A stretch of DNA of 64,000 bases from GCA-2737725 sp965229355 (GTDB taxonomy: Bacteria > Pseudomonadota > Alphaproteobacteria > Rhodospirillales > Rhodospirillaceae): assembly GCA_965229355.1 (NCBI GenBank), contig OZ245869.1, forward strand, positions 2,046,001-2,110,000. Reading direction: 5' to 3'. Position numbers and translations under genes: made by a program. The notes beneath the pieces were generated by a model. It made no database searches and had not been told where the DNA came from. It worked only from the letters and a program-made list of their open reading frames with translations. This document shows, in pieces, positions 26,046 to 35,321 of this stretch; position 1 is the stretch's first letter, and the number at the start of each line of letters is the position of its first letter.

Positions 26046-28298
26046 ATGACGTATCGTTTGGGATGTGACGTTGGGGGGACTTTTACTGACCTCCTGCTGA
26101 TTAACGAAGCCACCGGCGAGACCTATCGCGCCAAGACTCCTTCTACGCCGCAAGACCAATCGATTGGTGTGATGAACGGCATCGAGCGTATCTGCAAAGA
26201 TGCGGGCATCGACATTTCGGAAGTAACCGAATTCATGCACGGCACCACCGTTGCCACCAACGCTGTGTTGGAAGGCAAAGGCGCTGTTGTCGGTTTGATC
26301 GTGACCGACGGCTACAAACAAGTTCTGCAAATTGCGCGTTCATTCGTTCCGGGCGGCTTGGCCGGCTGGATCATCTGGAACAAGCCGTTGCCGCTCGCTC
26401 TGCTGGAAAACACCGTCGAAGTGAAAGAGCGCATTGGCGCGCGCGGCGACGTGGTGCGTGAAGTGGACGAGCAATCGGTGCGCGAAGCTGTGCGCAAACT
26501 GAAAGCCAACAACGTTCAAGCCATCACCGTTTCGCTGATCAACTCGTTTGCCAACGGCGACCACGAAAAGAAAATCCGCGACATCGTGAAAGAAGAGTTC
26601 CCGGAAGTTCCGGTCAGCTTGAGCCACGAAGTTCTGCCGGAAATGTACGAATACGAGCGCACTCAGACAGCGGTCGCGAACTCGTACGTTCGTCCGACCG
26701 TCAGCAAGTATCTCAGCAATCTCGAAGAAAAGTTCGCTGAGCGTAAGCTGAAGGCGAAATATAAAGTGCTGCGTTCTGACGGTGGCTTGATGGCGTTTGG
26801 TAACGCCTCTGACCAACCGGTTGCTTTGATGATGTCGGGCCCTGCTGGCGGTGTCGCTGGTGCGTTGTGGGTCTCGCGTCAATCTGGCTACAAAAACCTG
26901 CTGACCTTCGATATGGGCGGCACATCGACCGACGTGGCCCTGATCGAAAACGGTGAACCGCAACTGCGTCGTGAAACCAAAGTCGGTGACGTGACCGTTC
27001 GTGCATCATCGCTCGACGTCCGCACAGTCGGCGCTGGTGGTGGTTCGATCGCACGCGTTCCTGAATTGACCGGTGCCTTGCGCGTTGGTCCGGAAAGCGC
27101 TGGCGCTGTGCCGGGCCCTGCTTGCTATGGCAAGGGCGGTACGGAACCTGCTGTGACCGACGGTAACGTTGTGTTGGGTCACTTGCCTCCGTCATTGATC
27201 GGCGGCGAAATGAAGCTCGACGTTGAAGCGTCGCGTAAGGCTGTGAAGAAAGTCGCTGATCCGTTGAAGATCTCGATCGAAAACGCAGCTGAAGGCATCA
27301 TCAAGATCGTCAACGAAAACATGTTCGGCGCTCTGCGTCTGGTGTCCATCGAGCAAGGTTACGATCCGCGTGACTTCGCCCTGGTGGCCTTCGGTGGCGC
27401 TGGCCCGCTCCATGCAAACGCTGTCGGCAAGTTGTCTGGCTCATGGCCGGTCATCATTCCGCCGGGTCCGGGTGTGCTCTGTGCGTATGGTGATGCAACC
27501 ACGCGCGCGCGTAACGAAGCGTCGCAAACCTTTGTCCGTCGTTACTCTGAAACGTCGAACAAAGACGTGACTGCAATCTTGAAAGGCCTGACCAAGCAAG
27601 CGCAAGAAAGCCTGATCAAAGAAGGCATTCCGGCGAAAGAACAAACGGTCGTGTGGGAAGTTGACCTGCGCTACACCGGCCAAGGCTTCTCGGTTCCGAT
27701 CCAATGCAAGCCGGAAGGCTTCGAGAAGGACGGTCTGGCGCAAGCTGGTAAGAACTTCGATGCATTCCACACCCGCCAGTTCACGTTTGCGCTCGATGCC
27801 GAGCACGAAATCGTCAACCTGCGCGCTGTGGTCGTCGGTGAATACCCGAACGTCAAAGCCATCCGCGTTCCGAAGGGCGGCACAGATCCGAAAGCGGCTG
27901 TCGTTAACTCGAACCACGAGTTCTGGGATGAAGGCAAAAAATACAAAGCCAAGATTTATGACCGCGCCAAACTGAAAGCTGGCAACGTCATTCAAGGCCC
28001 GGCCATCGTCACCGAGTTCGATTCAACCACCGTCATCTTGGCTGACTGCATGGGCACGATTGACCATGTGGGCTGCATCTTGATCACGCCGAAGGGCATG
28101 AAGCCGAAAGCTGGTATGACCGCTCCGCAAGGCAAAGCTGAAAAAGCTCCGGCCAAAGCAAAAGCGAAACCGGCTGCAAAGGCAAAAGCTTCTGCTTCTA
28201 AAGCAAAGGCTCCGGCTAAAGCGAAATCCAAGCCCGCAAAATCTAAGCCGAAAGCGAAGCCTGCAAAGGCCAAAGCTCCGGCAAAGAAAAAGCGCTAA
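26046..28298 (+). CDS. Hydantoinase/oxoprolinase subunit A (HyuA) with Lys/Ala-rich C-terminal tail
   Basis: 750 residues. It begins with the ATP-binding ASKHA fold (LGCDVGGTFTDLLLINE) and contains HGTTVATNAVLEGKGA, DMGGTSTDVALI, GAGGGSIA and GPGPACYGKGG-like elements of the Hydantoinase_A family. It would drive ATP-dependent opening of a cyclic amide, or an acetone-carboxylase-like phosphorylation. The last 65 residues are a repetitive KAKAPAKAKSKPAK-type tail that is not part of the family. It is cotranscribed with hyuB (23-base gap). Confidence 0.87.
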   Translation: MTYRLGCDVGGTFTDLLLINEATGETYRAKTPSTPQDQSIGVMNGIERICKDAGIDISEVTEFMHGTTVATNAVLEGKGAVVGLIVTDGYKQVLQIARSFVPGGLAGWIIWNKPLPLALLENTVEVKERIGARGDVVREVDEQSVREAVRKLKANNVQAITVSLINSFANGDHEKKIRDIVKEEFPEVPVSLSHEVLPEMYEYERTQTAVANSYVRPTVSKYLSNLEEKFAERKLKAKYKVLRSDGGLMAFGNASDQPVALMMSGPAGGVAGALWVSRQSGYKNLLTFDMGGTSTDVALIENGEPQLRRETKVGDVTVRASSLDVRTVGAGGGSIARVPELTGALRVGPESAGAVPGPACYGKGGTEPAVTDGNVVLGHLPPSLIGGEMKLDVEASRKAVKKVADPLKISIENAAEGIIKIVNENMFGALRLVSIEQGYDPRDFALVAFGGAGPLHANAVGKLSGSWPVIIPPGPGVLCAYGDATTRARNEASQTFVRRYSETSNKDVTAILKGLTKQAQESLIKEGIPAKEQTVVWEVDLRYTGQGFSVPIQCKPEGFEKDGLAQAGKNFDAFHTRQFTFALDAEHEIVNLRAVVVGEYPNVKAIRVPKGGTDPKAAVVNSNHEFWDEGKKYKAKIYDRAKLKAGNVIQGPAIVTEFDSTTVILADCMGTIDHVGCILITPKGMKPKAGMTAPQGKAEKAPAKAKAKPAAKAKASASKAKAPAKAKSKPAKSKPKAKPAKAKAPAKKKR

Positions 28299-28321
28299 CG
28301 GTCGAGCAGGAGATTTAAATC

Positions 28322-30223
28322 ATGGCATCTAAAGCTCAAATCATCGAAACCAATAAGAAACCTTTCAAGAAGGTTGCTATTGATCCGATCACGCTCGACA
28401 TCATTGAAAGCGCGCTGCGTAACGCGCGCCACGAAATGGATGCGACCGTGTTCCGGACCGCAATGTCACCTGGCATTCGCGAACAGCACGACGCCTTCCC
28501 GCTGATTGCCAATAAAGACGGCAAGATGGTGGTGGGTCAGTTCGGCTCGTTCATCTCGGGCTTCTTGGACAACTACGACGGCACCATCGAAGAAGGCGAT
28601 ATCTTCTTCACCAACGATCCGTACAAGACCGAAGGTGCAGTCAGCCACGCGAACGATTGGCTGATCTTGCTGCCGATTTTCTTCAACGGCCGTTTGGTCG
28701 GTTGGTCATGCCACTTCGGTCACATGACCGACAACGGCGGTAAGGTTCCGGGCTCAATGCCGACGGACGCCACCACGATCTTCGAAGAAGGTTTGGTGAC
28801 CCCGCCGACGAAGCTCTACAAAAAGGGCGTTCTGCAATCGACCCTGATTGAAGTCATGCTGAATCAAGTTCGCTTGCCGACTTGGAACCGCTCTGACTTG
28901 AACGCTGTGTTGGCTGCATGCCGCGTTGCTGAAAAGCGCGTCAAAGAAATGTGCGTGCGCTTTGGTGACGATGTGTTCGTGTCTGCTTGCCAAGCGGCCT
29001 TGGATCGTAACAAGCGCGCCATGGGCGTGTTGATCGATAACAACGTCAGCGAAGAGCCGGTGTCGTTCGAAGATTACGTCGACGATGACGGTCGTGGCCA
29101 TGGCCCGTACAAGATCAAGTGCACGATGTGGCGCGAAGGCAAGAAGGTGATCCTGGATTGGTCGGGCACCGACCCGCAAGCTATTGGGTCGATCAACTTC
29201 TACCTGAACGAAAACATGCTGAAGATGTTCTGGGGCATCTACATGATCATGGTGTTCGACCCCATGATCCTGTTCAACGATGGTTTCTATGACCTCGTTG
29301 ATGTGCGCATCCCGCAAGGCACGCTGTTGAAGCCGAACTTCCCGGCAGCTCTGTCATGCCGCACCCACGCTCTGGGCCGCATCTTCGACACCTTCGCTGC
29401 TCTGTTGGGTCAAAAGACCCCGGAATTCCTGTGCGCTGCTGGCTTCTCGTCATCGCCGCACTTCATGTATTCCGGCACCACCAGCAAAGGCGAATGGTAC
29501 CAGCTGTACCAAATCGGCTTCGGTGGTATTCCGGCCAAACCGTTTGGCGACGGTCCGGATGGTCACTCGATGTGGCCGTCGTTCACCAACGTGCCGCAAG
29601 AATACCTGGAAGCTTACTTCCCGCTGCGCATCGAGCGTCACGAAACGACGCCTGACTCGGGCGGCGCTGGTAAGAACCGTGGCGGTAACGCGCTGTTGGT
29701 CGATTACTGCATGCTCGAAGACGGCGAAATCTCGATCCACGACGATCGTTGGTTGACCTACCCGTGGGGCGTAAACGGTGGCGAGCCTGGCGCTCGTTCC
29801 GTGAAAATCCTCTATCACGGTGGTTACGGCGGCAAAAAAGAATACCTGCCGTCGAAGTGCGACAACGTGAAGGTGAAGAAAAACGACATCGTTTCGTTCA
29901 TCACTTGGGGCGGCGGCGGCTGGGGCAACCCGCTCGACCGTGATGCCGAAGCTGTTGCAACTGACGTGAAGCGTGGCTTGGTCACCGTCACTGGTGCTCT
30001 GCGCTACGGCGTTGTGCTGGATGCCAATGGCGTGATCGATAAAGCTGGTACGGAATCTCTGCGCGCTGACCTGCGTGCGAAGCAACCGGAAAAGCTGCCG
30101 GTCTTCAACATGGGCCCGCCGCTGAAAACCATCTTGGCCAATGCCGAGAAGGAAACACACATTCCGGCTCCGCGTCCGCCGGTGTTCCGTCCGGGTTCGG
30201 AATTGGCGAAAGCCGCCGAGTAA
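28322..30223 (+). CDS. Hydantoinase/oxoprolinase subunit B (HyuB)
   Basis: 633 residues of the Hydantoinase_B family: DPITLDIIESALRNARHEMDATVFRTAMSP-like start (shown in part), IFFTNDPYKTEGAVSHANDW, CHFGHMTDNGGKVPGSMP, and GGAGKNRGGNALLVDYCML. It forms the second subunit of the ATP-dependent hydrolase/carboxylase with HyuA. The substrate (hydantoin, 5-oxoproline, N-methylhydantoin or acetophenone-type ketone) cannot be told from sequence alone. Confidence 0.87.
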   Translation: MASKAQIIETNKKPFKKVAIDPITLDIIESALRNARHEMDATVFRTAMSPGIREQHDAFPLIANKDGKMVVGQFGSFISGFLDNYDGTIEEGDIFFTNDPYKTEGAVSHANDWLILLPIFFNGRLVGWSCHFGHMTDNGGKVPGSMPTDATTIFEEGLVTPPTKLYKKGVLQSTLIEVMLNQVRLPTWNRSDLNAVLAACRVAEKRVKEMCVRFGDDVFVSACQAALDRNKRAMGVLIDNNVSEEPVSFEDYVDDDGRGHGPYKIKCTMWREGKKVILDWSGTDPQAIGSINFYLNENMLKMFWGIYMIMVFDPMILFNDGFYDLVDVRIPQGTLLKPNFPAALSCRTHALGRIFDTFAALLGQKTPEFLCAAGFSSSPHFMYSGTTSKGEWYQLYQIGFGGIPAKPFGDGPDGHSMWPSFTNVPQEYLEAYFPLRIERHETTPDSGGAGKNRGGNALLVDYCMLEDGEISIHDDRWLTYPWGVNGGEPGARSVKILYHGGYGGKKEYLPSKCDNVKVKKNDIVSFITWGGGGWGNPLDRDAEAVATDVKRGLVTVTGALRYGVVLDANGVIDKAGTESLRADLRAKQPEKLPVFNMGPPLKTILANAEKETHIPAPRPPVFRPGSELAKAAE

Positions 30224-30243
30224 TCGGATTAGACAGACAAACG

Positions 30244-30274
30244 AAAAAGGCGACCTGCAAAGGTCGCCTTTTTT
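30244..30274 (+). terminator. Rho-independent terminator after hyuB
   Basis: AAGGCGACCT (30247-30256) and AGGTCGCCTT (30261-30270) form a perfect 10-bp stem with a GCAA tetraloop, flanked by A-run and T-run. It is bidirectional and also serves the converging DUF4112 gene. Confidence 0.88.
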
Positions 30275-30282
30275 ATTTCGCG

Positions 30283-30708
30283 CTAGTCGGGAAGATGTAT
30301 GGCTTCACCGTCAATGATGCGTCCGCGTTTCTTAAGGTGCGCATGCAAGATCGCCATGTTCTTGTCATTCGCGCGCCAGAACACGTCGAAGATATCGCCT
30401 GCAAGCGGTACAGAAGAAACGGCCGCGTCGATTAAGATGTTGCCAATCATGCGGGTGGTGTCCCATTTGGAGACACCTAAACGCTTGGCTTCCAACACCA
30501 GATAAGCCGCGATCACGTTGCTCAGGATATCGCCGATACCGGGGATGAGGCCTAAGATCGCATCCCACCCAAAGCGGACTTTTAAGCCGGGTATTTCGTA
30601 GGCGTGATCCATCAATTGCGCAAACGCAGTCAGACGCTTCAGCACTGCGGCTTCGTCGGGTGTGGTGCTTTCAATGTCAATATCGGCGAAACTGTGGCGG
30701 CTTGTCAT
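30283..30708 (-). CDS. DUF4112 family protein
   Basis: 141 residues. It carries the DUF4112 core: GWDAILGLIPGIGDILSNVIAAYLVLEAKRLG and PLAGDIFDVFWRANDKNMAILHAHL. Two hydrophobic stretches suggest a membrane association. The family is widespread but has no assigned function. Confidence 0.78.
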   Translation of the reverse strand: MTSRHSFADIDIESTTPDEAAVLKRLTAFAQLMDHAYEIPGLKVRFGWDAILGLIPGIGDILSNVIAAYLVLEAKRLGVSKWDTTRMIGNILIDAAVSSVPLAGDIFDVFWRANDKNMAILHAHLKKRGRIIDGEAIHLPD

Positions 30709-30793
30709 TTCGCATCCTCTGTCAGGGCAAACGCAGCCCCGACAGAGATAGTTTCATCAAACGCGTATGCAATAAGCGCTAACAAAGCTGTGA

Positions 30794-31846
30794 TTAAAGC
30801 TTCGCTTCTTGTTCGCTGACAGTTGCGCGGATCCAAGCTGTGAAATTGGGATGCGCGCTTAAGCCCTTGGTTTGGAACTTATAATCCAATCCCTCCAAGT
30901 CTTTCTTGATCTTGTCCTGAATGCCGCGGGTCGAGATCAGGTAACCTACGACCAGGGGTGTTTTTCCTGACTTATCAATCTCAGCCACCCACTTGCGCAA
31001 CATCGCCACGTTGGCCGAACGTACATCATCTGGTGCGTCGTCTTGCAGGGTCAGATGCTTTACATCCGAGAACTTACTTTCGGCTTTGATGCGGTTGGCA
31101 TGAGTGGCCATGTGCGCTAACTCAGCTTTGTTCTCTTTCGCATCTTCCGGGCCATGCCCCAGCAAGATCACGACTTCTTTTGACGGATCAACGCTGACTT
31201 CCTTGGCGTGGTCGAGCAGAGCTTGAGTGATCAGTTTATGCTCGGTCATGGCAGGCGCCATGATGACCTTGGCGGTTGTTTTGATCACAGGCACATCGAG
31301 ATACGCTGAGTCTTTGCGGCGACCGAAAATATAATCCCACTGGCGGTAAATAGATGATTGATCCGTCACGACGGCGGGCACGACTACAACTGTTTCAGCC
31401 CCTGCCGCTGTCAATTTGTTCAAGCCCTCTTGGATATGGAACGAACTCATCATGGCCATGCCATAACTGATCGCAGTGGGGTGTTTGCTGGCCACAGGGC
31501 CAACGCCATCTTGCAGCACTTTATCGCCGTTGCTGCCGGAACCGTGAGCGACCACCAGCACGCCGATTTTATCGCGCACAGTTTCAGTACTGCCATACCA
31601 CGTCCAATCCGGGGGCATGCGGCCCATGCTCTGATTGATTTGTGTGTCCGTCAGCTCACGGTAGCCGCGAATTTTGTCACGCAGGATTTGAATGTCGTTG
31701 GGGTCCATTTCGTGCGCCATGCCTGACGCCTTGGGCCCCTTATAGTCATCTTGGGCGATCCCCAAAGAAGGAGCAGCCGCAACCAAAAGACCAATCGCAA
31801 ACAACTCGCTTAAGACTGATGTTCTTATATTTGAAGGGCGGGCCAT
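30794..31846 (-). CDS. Exported CbiX/sirohydrochlorin-chelatase-like protein
   Basis: 350 residues with an N-terminal signal peptide (LFAIGLLVAAAPSLGIAQ). Two chelatase-like halves start with LVVAHGSGSNGD and VVILLGHGPEDAKEN, as in CbiX proteins where His binds the metal. It is unusual for a chelatase-type protein to be exported, so it may be a periplasmic metal-binding or repurposed protein. Neighbours do not include tetrapyrrole genes. Confidence 0.55.
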   Translation of the reverse strand: MARPSNIRTSVLSELFAIGLLVAAAPSLGIAQDDYKGPKASGMAHEMDPNDIQILRDKIRGYRELTDTQINQSMGRMPPDWTWYGSTETVRDKIGVLVVAHGSGSNGDKVLQDGVGPVASKHPTAISYGMAMMSSFHIQEGLNKLTAAGAETVVVVPAVVTDQSSIYRQWDYIFGRRKDSAYLDVPVIKTTAKVIMAPAMTEHKLITQALLDHAKEVSVDPSKEVVILLGHGPEDAKENKAELAHMATHANRIKAESKFSDVKHLTLQDDAPDDVRSANVAMLRKWVAEIDKSGKTPLVVGYLISTRGIQDKIKKDLEGLDYKFQTKGLSAHPNFTAWIRATVSEQEAKL

Positions 31847-32040
31847 ACCATTCTCCGGCGATCAGATGTGGACGACTGCACTGGTGTTTATCCCATAACC
31901 TTTCCGGGCAGGGGAAGGCGAATTGGGGCTTATGAAACGTGAAATTCTGGCCAGATATCGGGCAGTCGTTCTAGTGACACTGTTGCTGTGCTTGGTCATA
32001 GATCAGCATATGCGGGATGAAGGCGAAGGGGGAATGGCCA

Positions 32041-32655
32041 ATGGACACGCTGCACAACACAGCCACTATCAGTAACACAAACGCGCGATGGGGTTGGCTG
32101 GCCAAATCGTTTCACTGGATCATGGCGCTGATGATTGCCGTGATCGTGGGGGTAGGGTTTTTCCTTTCGCCCACCTATCAGTTCAAAGTCACCAGCGAGC
32201 GCATGGAAGCTGTGCACATTGTGCTGTCGCGCATTCACCAAACCATGGGGTTGTTGATCCTGATTTTAGTGACGTTGCGCTTGGCCTGGCGTTTGAAGCA
32301 GCCGGTGCCAGAAATGCCAACAGGGTTAGCGGCCTATCAACGTGTGCTAGCTAAGCTCACACACTTCTTTTTGTACTTTCTCATGTTCCTGCTACCGTTG
32401 TCGGGCTGGGCTGCCATGTCGGCCTTTGGTGAAGCGCCGTCGTATTTTTTCTGGATCGAGCCGTTGCCCTCCATCGTGCCTAAGGTGCCGCTGGATCATC
32501 CGTATGGCTATTCGTTCTTCAGCCGCATCCATCACACCGCCATTAATGCGGGCGCAGTGTTGTTAACACTGCATGCGGTCGCGGCTCTGTGGCATCAGTT
32601 TGTCAAGAAAGATTCCGTGCTGCGGCGCATGTGGCCGCTGGCAAATCCTGATTAA
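32041..32655 (+). CDS. Cytochrome b561 family protein
   Basis: About 204 residues; the ATG at 32041 has an AAGGGGGA ribosome-binding site. There are four transmembrane segments, with heme-ligand histidines in SFHWIMALM, RIHQTMGLL, LTHFFLYFL and LTLHAVAALWHQF. It probably passes electrons from the quinol pool to a periplasmic or membrane acceptor such as superoxide. It converges on the DUF488 gene with a 4-base overlap. Confidence 0.85.
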   Translation: MDTLHNTATISNTNARWGWLAKSFHWIMALMIAVIVGVGFFLSPTYQFKVTSERMEAVHIVLSRIHQTMGLLILILVTLRLAWRLKQPVPEMPTGLAAYQRVLAKLTHFFLYFLMFLLPLSGWAAMSAFGEAPSYFFWIEPLPSIVPKVPLDHPYGYSFFSRIHHTAINAGAVLLTLHAVAALWHQFVKKDSVLRRMWPLANPD

Positions 32656-33227
32656 GGTCTTTCGCCCCAATTCCAGCCTGAACGCTTTCTGTAGGCATCC
32701 GCCAGGCGTGTGTCGGCGGTGTCGAACATATCCGCACCGCTTAACTTCGCCCATGCCATCAGGCGTTCTTCGGTTGCGGCGTGTGGTTCAAGCGCGCCGT
32801 CGCCCAAAATATTGAGCACGGTTTGACCGCGCTCCTTCAACGCGCGTGCCACAAGCAGGCAGCGGTGACAATCCAGCGGATCACGTTCTGCGCACATGAC
32901 TGCGATGACTTGCGTCGCGGAACCTTTTTCCACACGACTTAAGCCTTCACAGAAATTCGGTGTCTGCGCGATGCGTTCATAGTCAGGCCGTTCAAAGCGC
33001 CACAGGGAAGGGTCAGCGGGGCGTCCGCCCAACTGATCTTCCATGGCTACGTATTTCATACCGGCGATTTGGATCGCCTCTTTCAACGGTTCGCGATTGA
33101 ACTGCGGATTGCGCCGCGAATAGGGTGTGCTGCGCACATCAGCGACAGCCGTAATGCCGTGCTTGTTCAGAAGCGATAAGAAATAATCCAAGGCGTGATT
33201 GGAGTGCCCGATCGTGTAAACGCTCAC
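32652..33227 (-). CDS. DUF488 family protein
   Basis: 191 residues with the DUF488 start YTIGHSNHALDYFLSLL, ADVRSTPYSRRNPQFN, and the CAERDPLDCHRCLLV motif. The family is thought to relate to nucleic acid or metal chemistry but is not defined. Translation is coupled to the upstream hydrolase-like gene by a 4-base overlap. Confidence 0.82.
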   Translation of the reverse strand: MSVYTIGHSNHALDYFLSLLNKHGITAVADVRSTPYSRRNPQFNREPLKEAIQIAGMKYVAMEDQLGGRPADPSLWRFERPDYERIAQTPNFCEGLSRVEKGSATQVIAVMCAERDPLDCHRCLLVARALKERGQTVLNILGDGALEPHAATEERLMAWAKLSGADMFDTADTRLADAYRKRSGWNWGERP

Positions 33228-34042
33228 GCGGCGACTTCAGCCATCCAGTCGTTCACGACTTTGGCGAATCTGATCTTCTGGTCTTTACCCGCCACAACGT
33301 GCGCGACATCCAAAAGGTCGATACCTTTGGCCCCCGGAATGCCGTTCTGAATCGGTTTAGTCATGCGCGGGCCTGTCACTATATCTAAGTGGCTATGCAC
33401 AATCAGTGTTGGGCATTTGATATTCTTCAACTGCGCTGTTACGTCGTGGCTTAAGCACGCGTTGATAAAGCGTTCGTGCGCGGGGTAACGGCCGCGTAAT
33501 TCACGCCAGGGGCCTTGCGGGCCCAATAATTTCTGGTGGTTCTCGTTATAATATTCCGGCGAAAAGCTGAGGACGCACACAAGTTTTTGGAATGCTTCCC
33601 AGCCGGCATCACGATGCGCAGTTTGCAGCACGCGGATATGATCGACGAAGTGTTGGTCGGTCGTGTCGCACCATGCGCCCATGTTCATCATGGACTTCAC
33701 CATGTCGGGGCGTTTGATGGCGATGACTTGGCTGATGCACGCGCCCATGCCGACCAAGCCAATTAAATGTACATCTTTTTTGAAGCCCAAGTGCTCCAAA
33801 AGTTGAATGGCATCTTCGGCGTATAGATCAATTGACGAGGGAATACTTAAATCGTCATCGGACTCACCGATACCGCGATAATCAATAATCACAACGCGAT
33901 TGGTATCGGTCAGGCCGCGCGGTAAGTGCACATGCCCGCCGTGACAAAACGTGCCCCAGCCTCCCATCAATAGAACTGGGTCCCCCTTATCGCCATGAAT
34001 CTCGTAATACATCTGGTGATTGTTGATGTTTGCAATTGGCAT
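33224..34042 (-). CDS. Alpha/beta-hydrolase-fold protein lacking the nucleophile serine
   Basis: 272 residues with alpha/beta-hydrolase features: the oxyanion region LLMGGWGTF, an Asp in HSHLDIVTGP, and a His in DVAHVVAGKD. At the nucleophile elbow the usual GxSxG is replaced by LVGMGAC, so the position of Ser is Gly. Either it has lost hydrolase activity or it uses another residue. Upstream of DUF488. Confidence 0.72.
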   Translation of the reverse strand: MPIANINNHQMYYEIHGDKGDPVLLMGGWGTFCHGGHVHLPRGLTDTNRVVIIDYRGIGESDDDLSIPSSIDLYAEDAIQLLEHLGFKKDVHLIGLVGMGACISQVIAIKRPDMVKSMMNMGAWCDTTDQHFVDHIRVLQTAHRDAGWEAFQKLVCVLSFSPEYYNENHQKLLGPQGPWRELRGRYPAHERFINACLSHDVTAQLKNIKCPTLIVHSHLDIVTGPRMTKPIQNGIPGAKGIDLLDVAHVVAGKDQKIRFAKVVNDWMAEVAA

Positions 34043-34167
34043 GTTGGGGGCGCCACCTAAAGCGATTGAGCCTGTGAAAGAAGTATTACCTTATTTTCGT
34101 TATGCCTTTTGCCCGGAAAACTTAAGCCGAACAAGATGAGCACATTGTACAGCATACAAATTTTACC

Positions 34168-34306
34168 ACCCCTCTTGAAAGTCATTCTGTCGCGCTTATG
34201 TCGGCTATAACCCACGGTCCGGGCCCCTCTGGCAAGAGCTGCGCTGGCAATCTTGCGATGTCGGATCGCTTTCTGACATCACCGCCAGCACATTTTTAAG
34301 AGGGGT
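34168..34306 (+). promoter_or_regulatory. terC leader with Shine-Dalgarno-sequestering pairing
   Basis: ACCCCTCTT (34168-34176) is the exact complement of AAGAGGGGT (34298-34306), which contains the terC ribosome-binding site 8 bases before the ATG. A second copy GCCCCTCT near 34224-34231 could compete for the same site. Two alternative pairings for one ribosome-binding site are typical of translational switches. terC/alx genes often carry manganese-sensing yybP-ykoY leaders; I cannot match that consensus here. Confidence 0.4.
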
Positions 34307-34313
34307 CCCGCGT

Positions 34314-35321
34314 ATGGAATTTCCATTCATCGACACTGCGTTTCTCACGTCGCCCTGGCTTGGCAAGCCAGTCTGGATGTGGCTGGGCTTTCTCGGCCTT
34401 GTCACCACATTGCTCGCCTTTGACCTGGGTGTTTTGCACAAGAAAGACCGCGAAATTGGTGTTCGCGAAAGCCTGACACTCTCCGCTGTTTATATCGGTC
34501 TTGGCCTCACGTTTGGGGCTTGGGTGTGGTGGCAGCTTGGGGCTGAAAGCGGTATGGCTTACCTCACGGGCTTTGCCGTCGAGAAGACCCTAGCGATGGA
34601 TAACGTGTTTGTTATCGCACTTATCTTCTCGTTCTTCGCCATACCGCGCGCCTACCAGCACCGCGTTTTGTTTTGGGGCATCATCGGTGTCATTGTTTTA
34701 CGTGCGATCATGATCGGTATTGGCGCTGCGTTGGTGGCCTCGTTTAGCTGGGTTCTATACTTGTTTGCGGCGTTCCTGATTCTCACTGGCATCAAGATGC
34801 TGGTGTTTAAAGAAGGCAGCTACGATCTCGCGAATAACCCGCTGCTCGCTTTCTTGCGTAAGCATTTCAATGTGACCGACACACTGCAGGGCAATCATTT
34901 CTTCGTGCGTCAGCCCCATCCGGTGACCGCTAAGCCCGTCTGGTTCATGACGCCCCTGTTTTTGGCGCTGGTCCTCATTGAAATTGCCGACGTTATTTTT
35001 GCGGTCGATAGCGTGCCGGCTATTTTTGCCCTCACGACAGACCCGTACATTGTCTACACGTCGAATATCTTCGCGATCTTGGGCTTACGGGCGCTCTATT
35101 TTGCGTTGGCCGCGATGATTGAGCGGTTCAAATATTTAAAACCGGCGTTGGCGGTCGTGTTGATTTTCATTGGCTCGAAAATCTTTATCGCCGACGCGTT
35201 CAATCTGGCCAAATTTCCGGCGCTGGGCTCGCTCGGTATTACGATGGCAATTCTGGCGTTTGGGATTTTCTATAGCCTTTGGAAAACCCGCAATGATACG
35301 CCGCAGCAAAACTTATGCTAA
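34314..35321 (+). CDS. TerC/Alx family integral membrane protein
   Basis: 335 residues with about nine transmembrane segments. It has the Asp-containing family motifs FAVEKTLAMDNVFVIALIF and LIEIADVIFAVDSVPAIFA. Members export or handle manganese or protect against tellurite and alkaline stress. The long leader suggests control at the RNA level. Confidence 0.87.
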   Translation: MEFPFIDTAFLTSPWLGKPVWMWLGFLGLVTTLLAFDLGVLHKKDREIGVRESLTLSAVYIGLGLTFGAWVWWQLGAESGMAYLTGFAVEKTLAMDNVFVIALIFSFFAIPRAYQHRVLFWGIIGVIVLRAIMIGIGAALVASFSWVLYLFAAFLILTGIKMLVFKEGSYDLANNPLLAFLRKHFNVTDTLQGNHFFVRQPHPVTAKPVWFMTPLFLALVLIEIADVIFAVDSVPAIFALTTDPYIVYTSNIFAILGLRALYFALAAMIERFKYLKPALAVVLIFIGSKIFIADAFNLAKFPALGSLGITMAILAFGIFYSLWKTRNDTPQQNLC

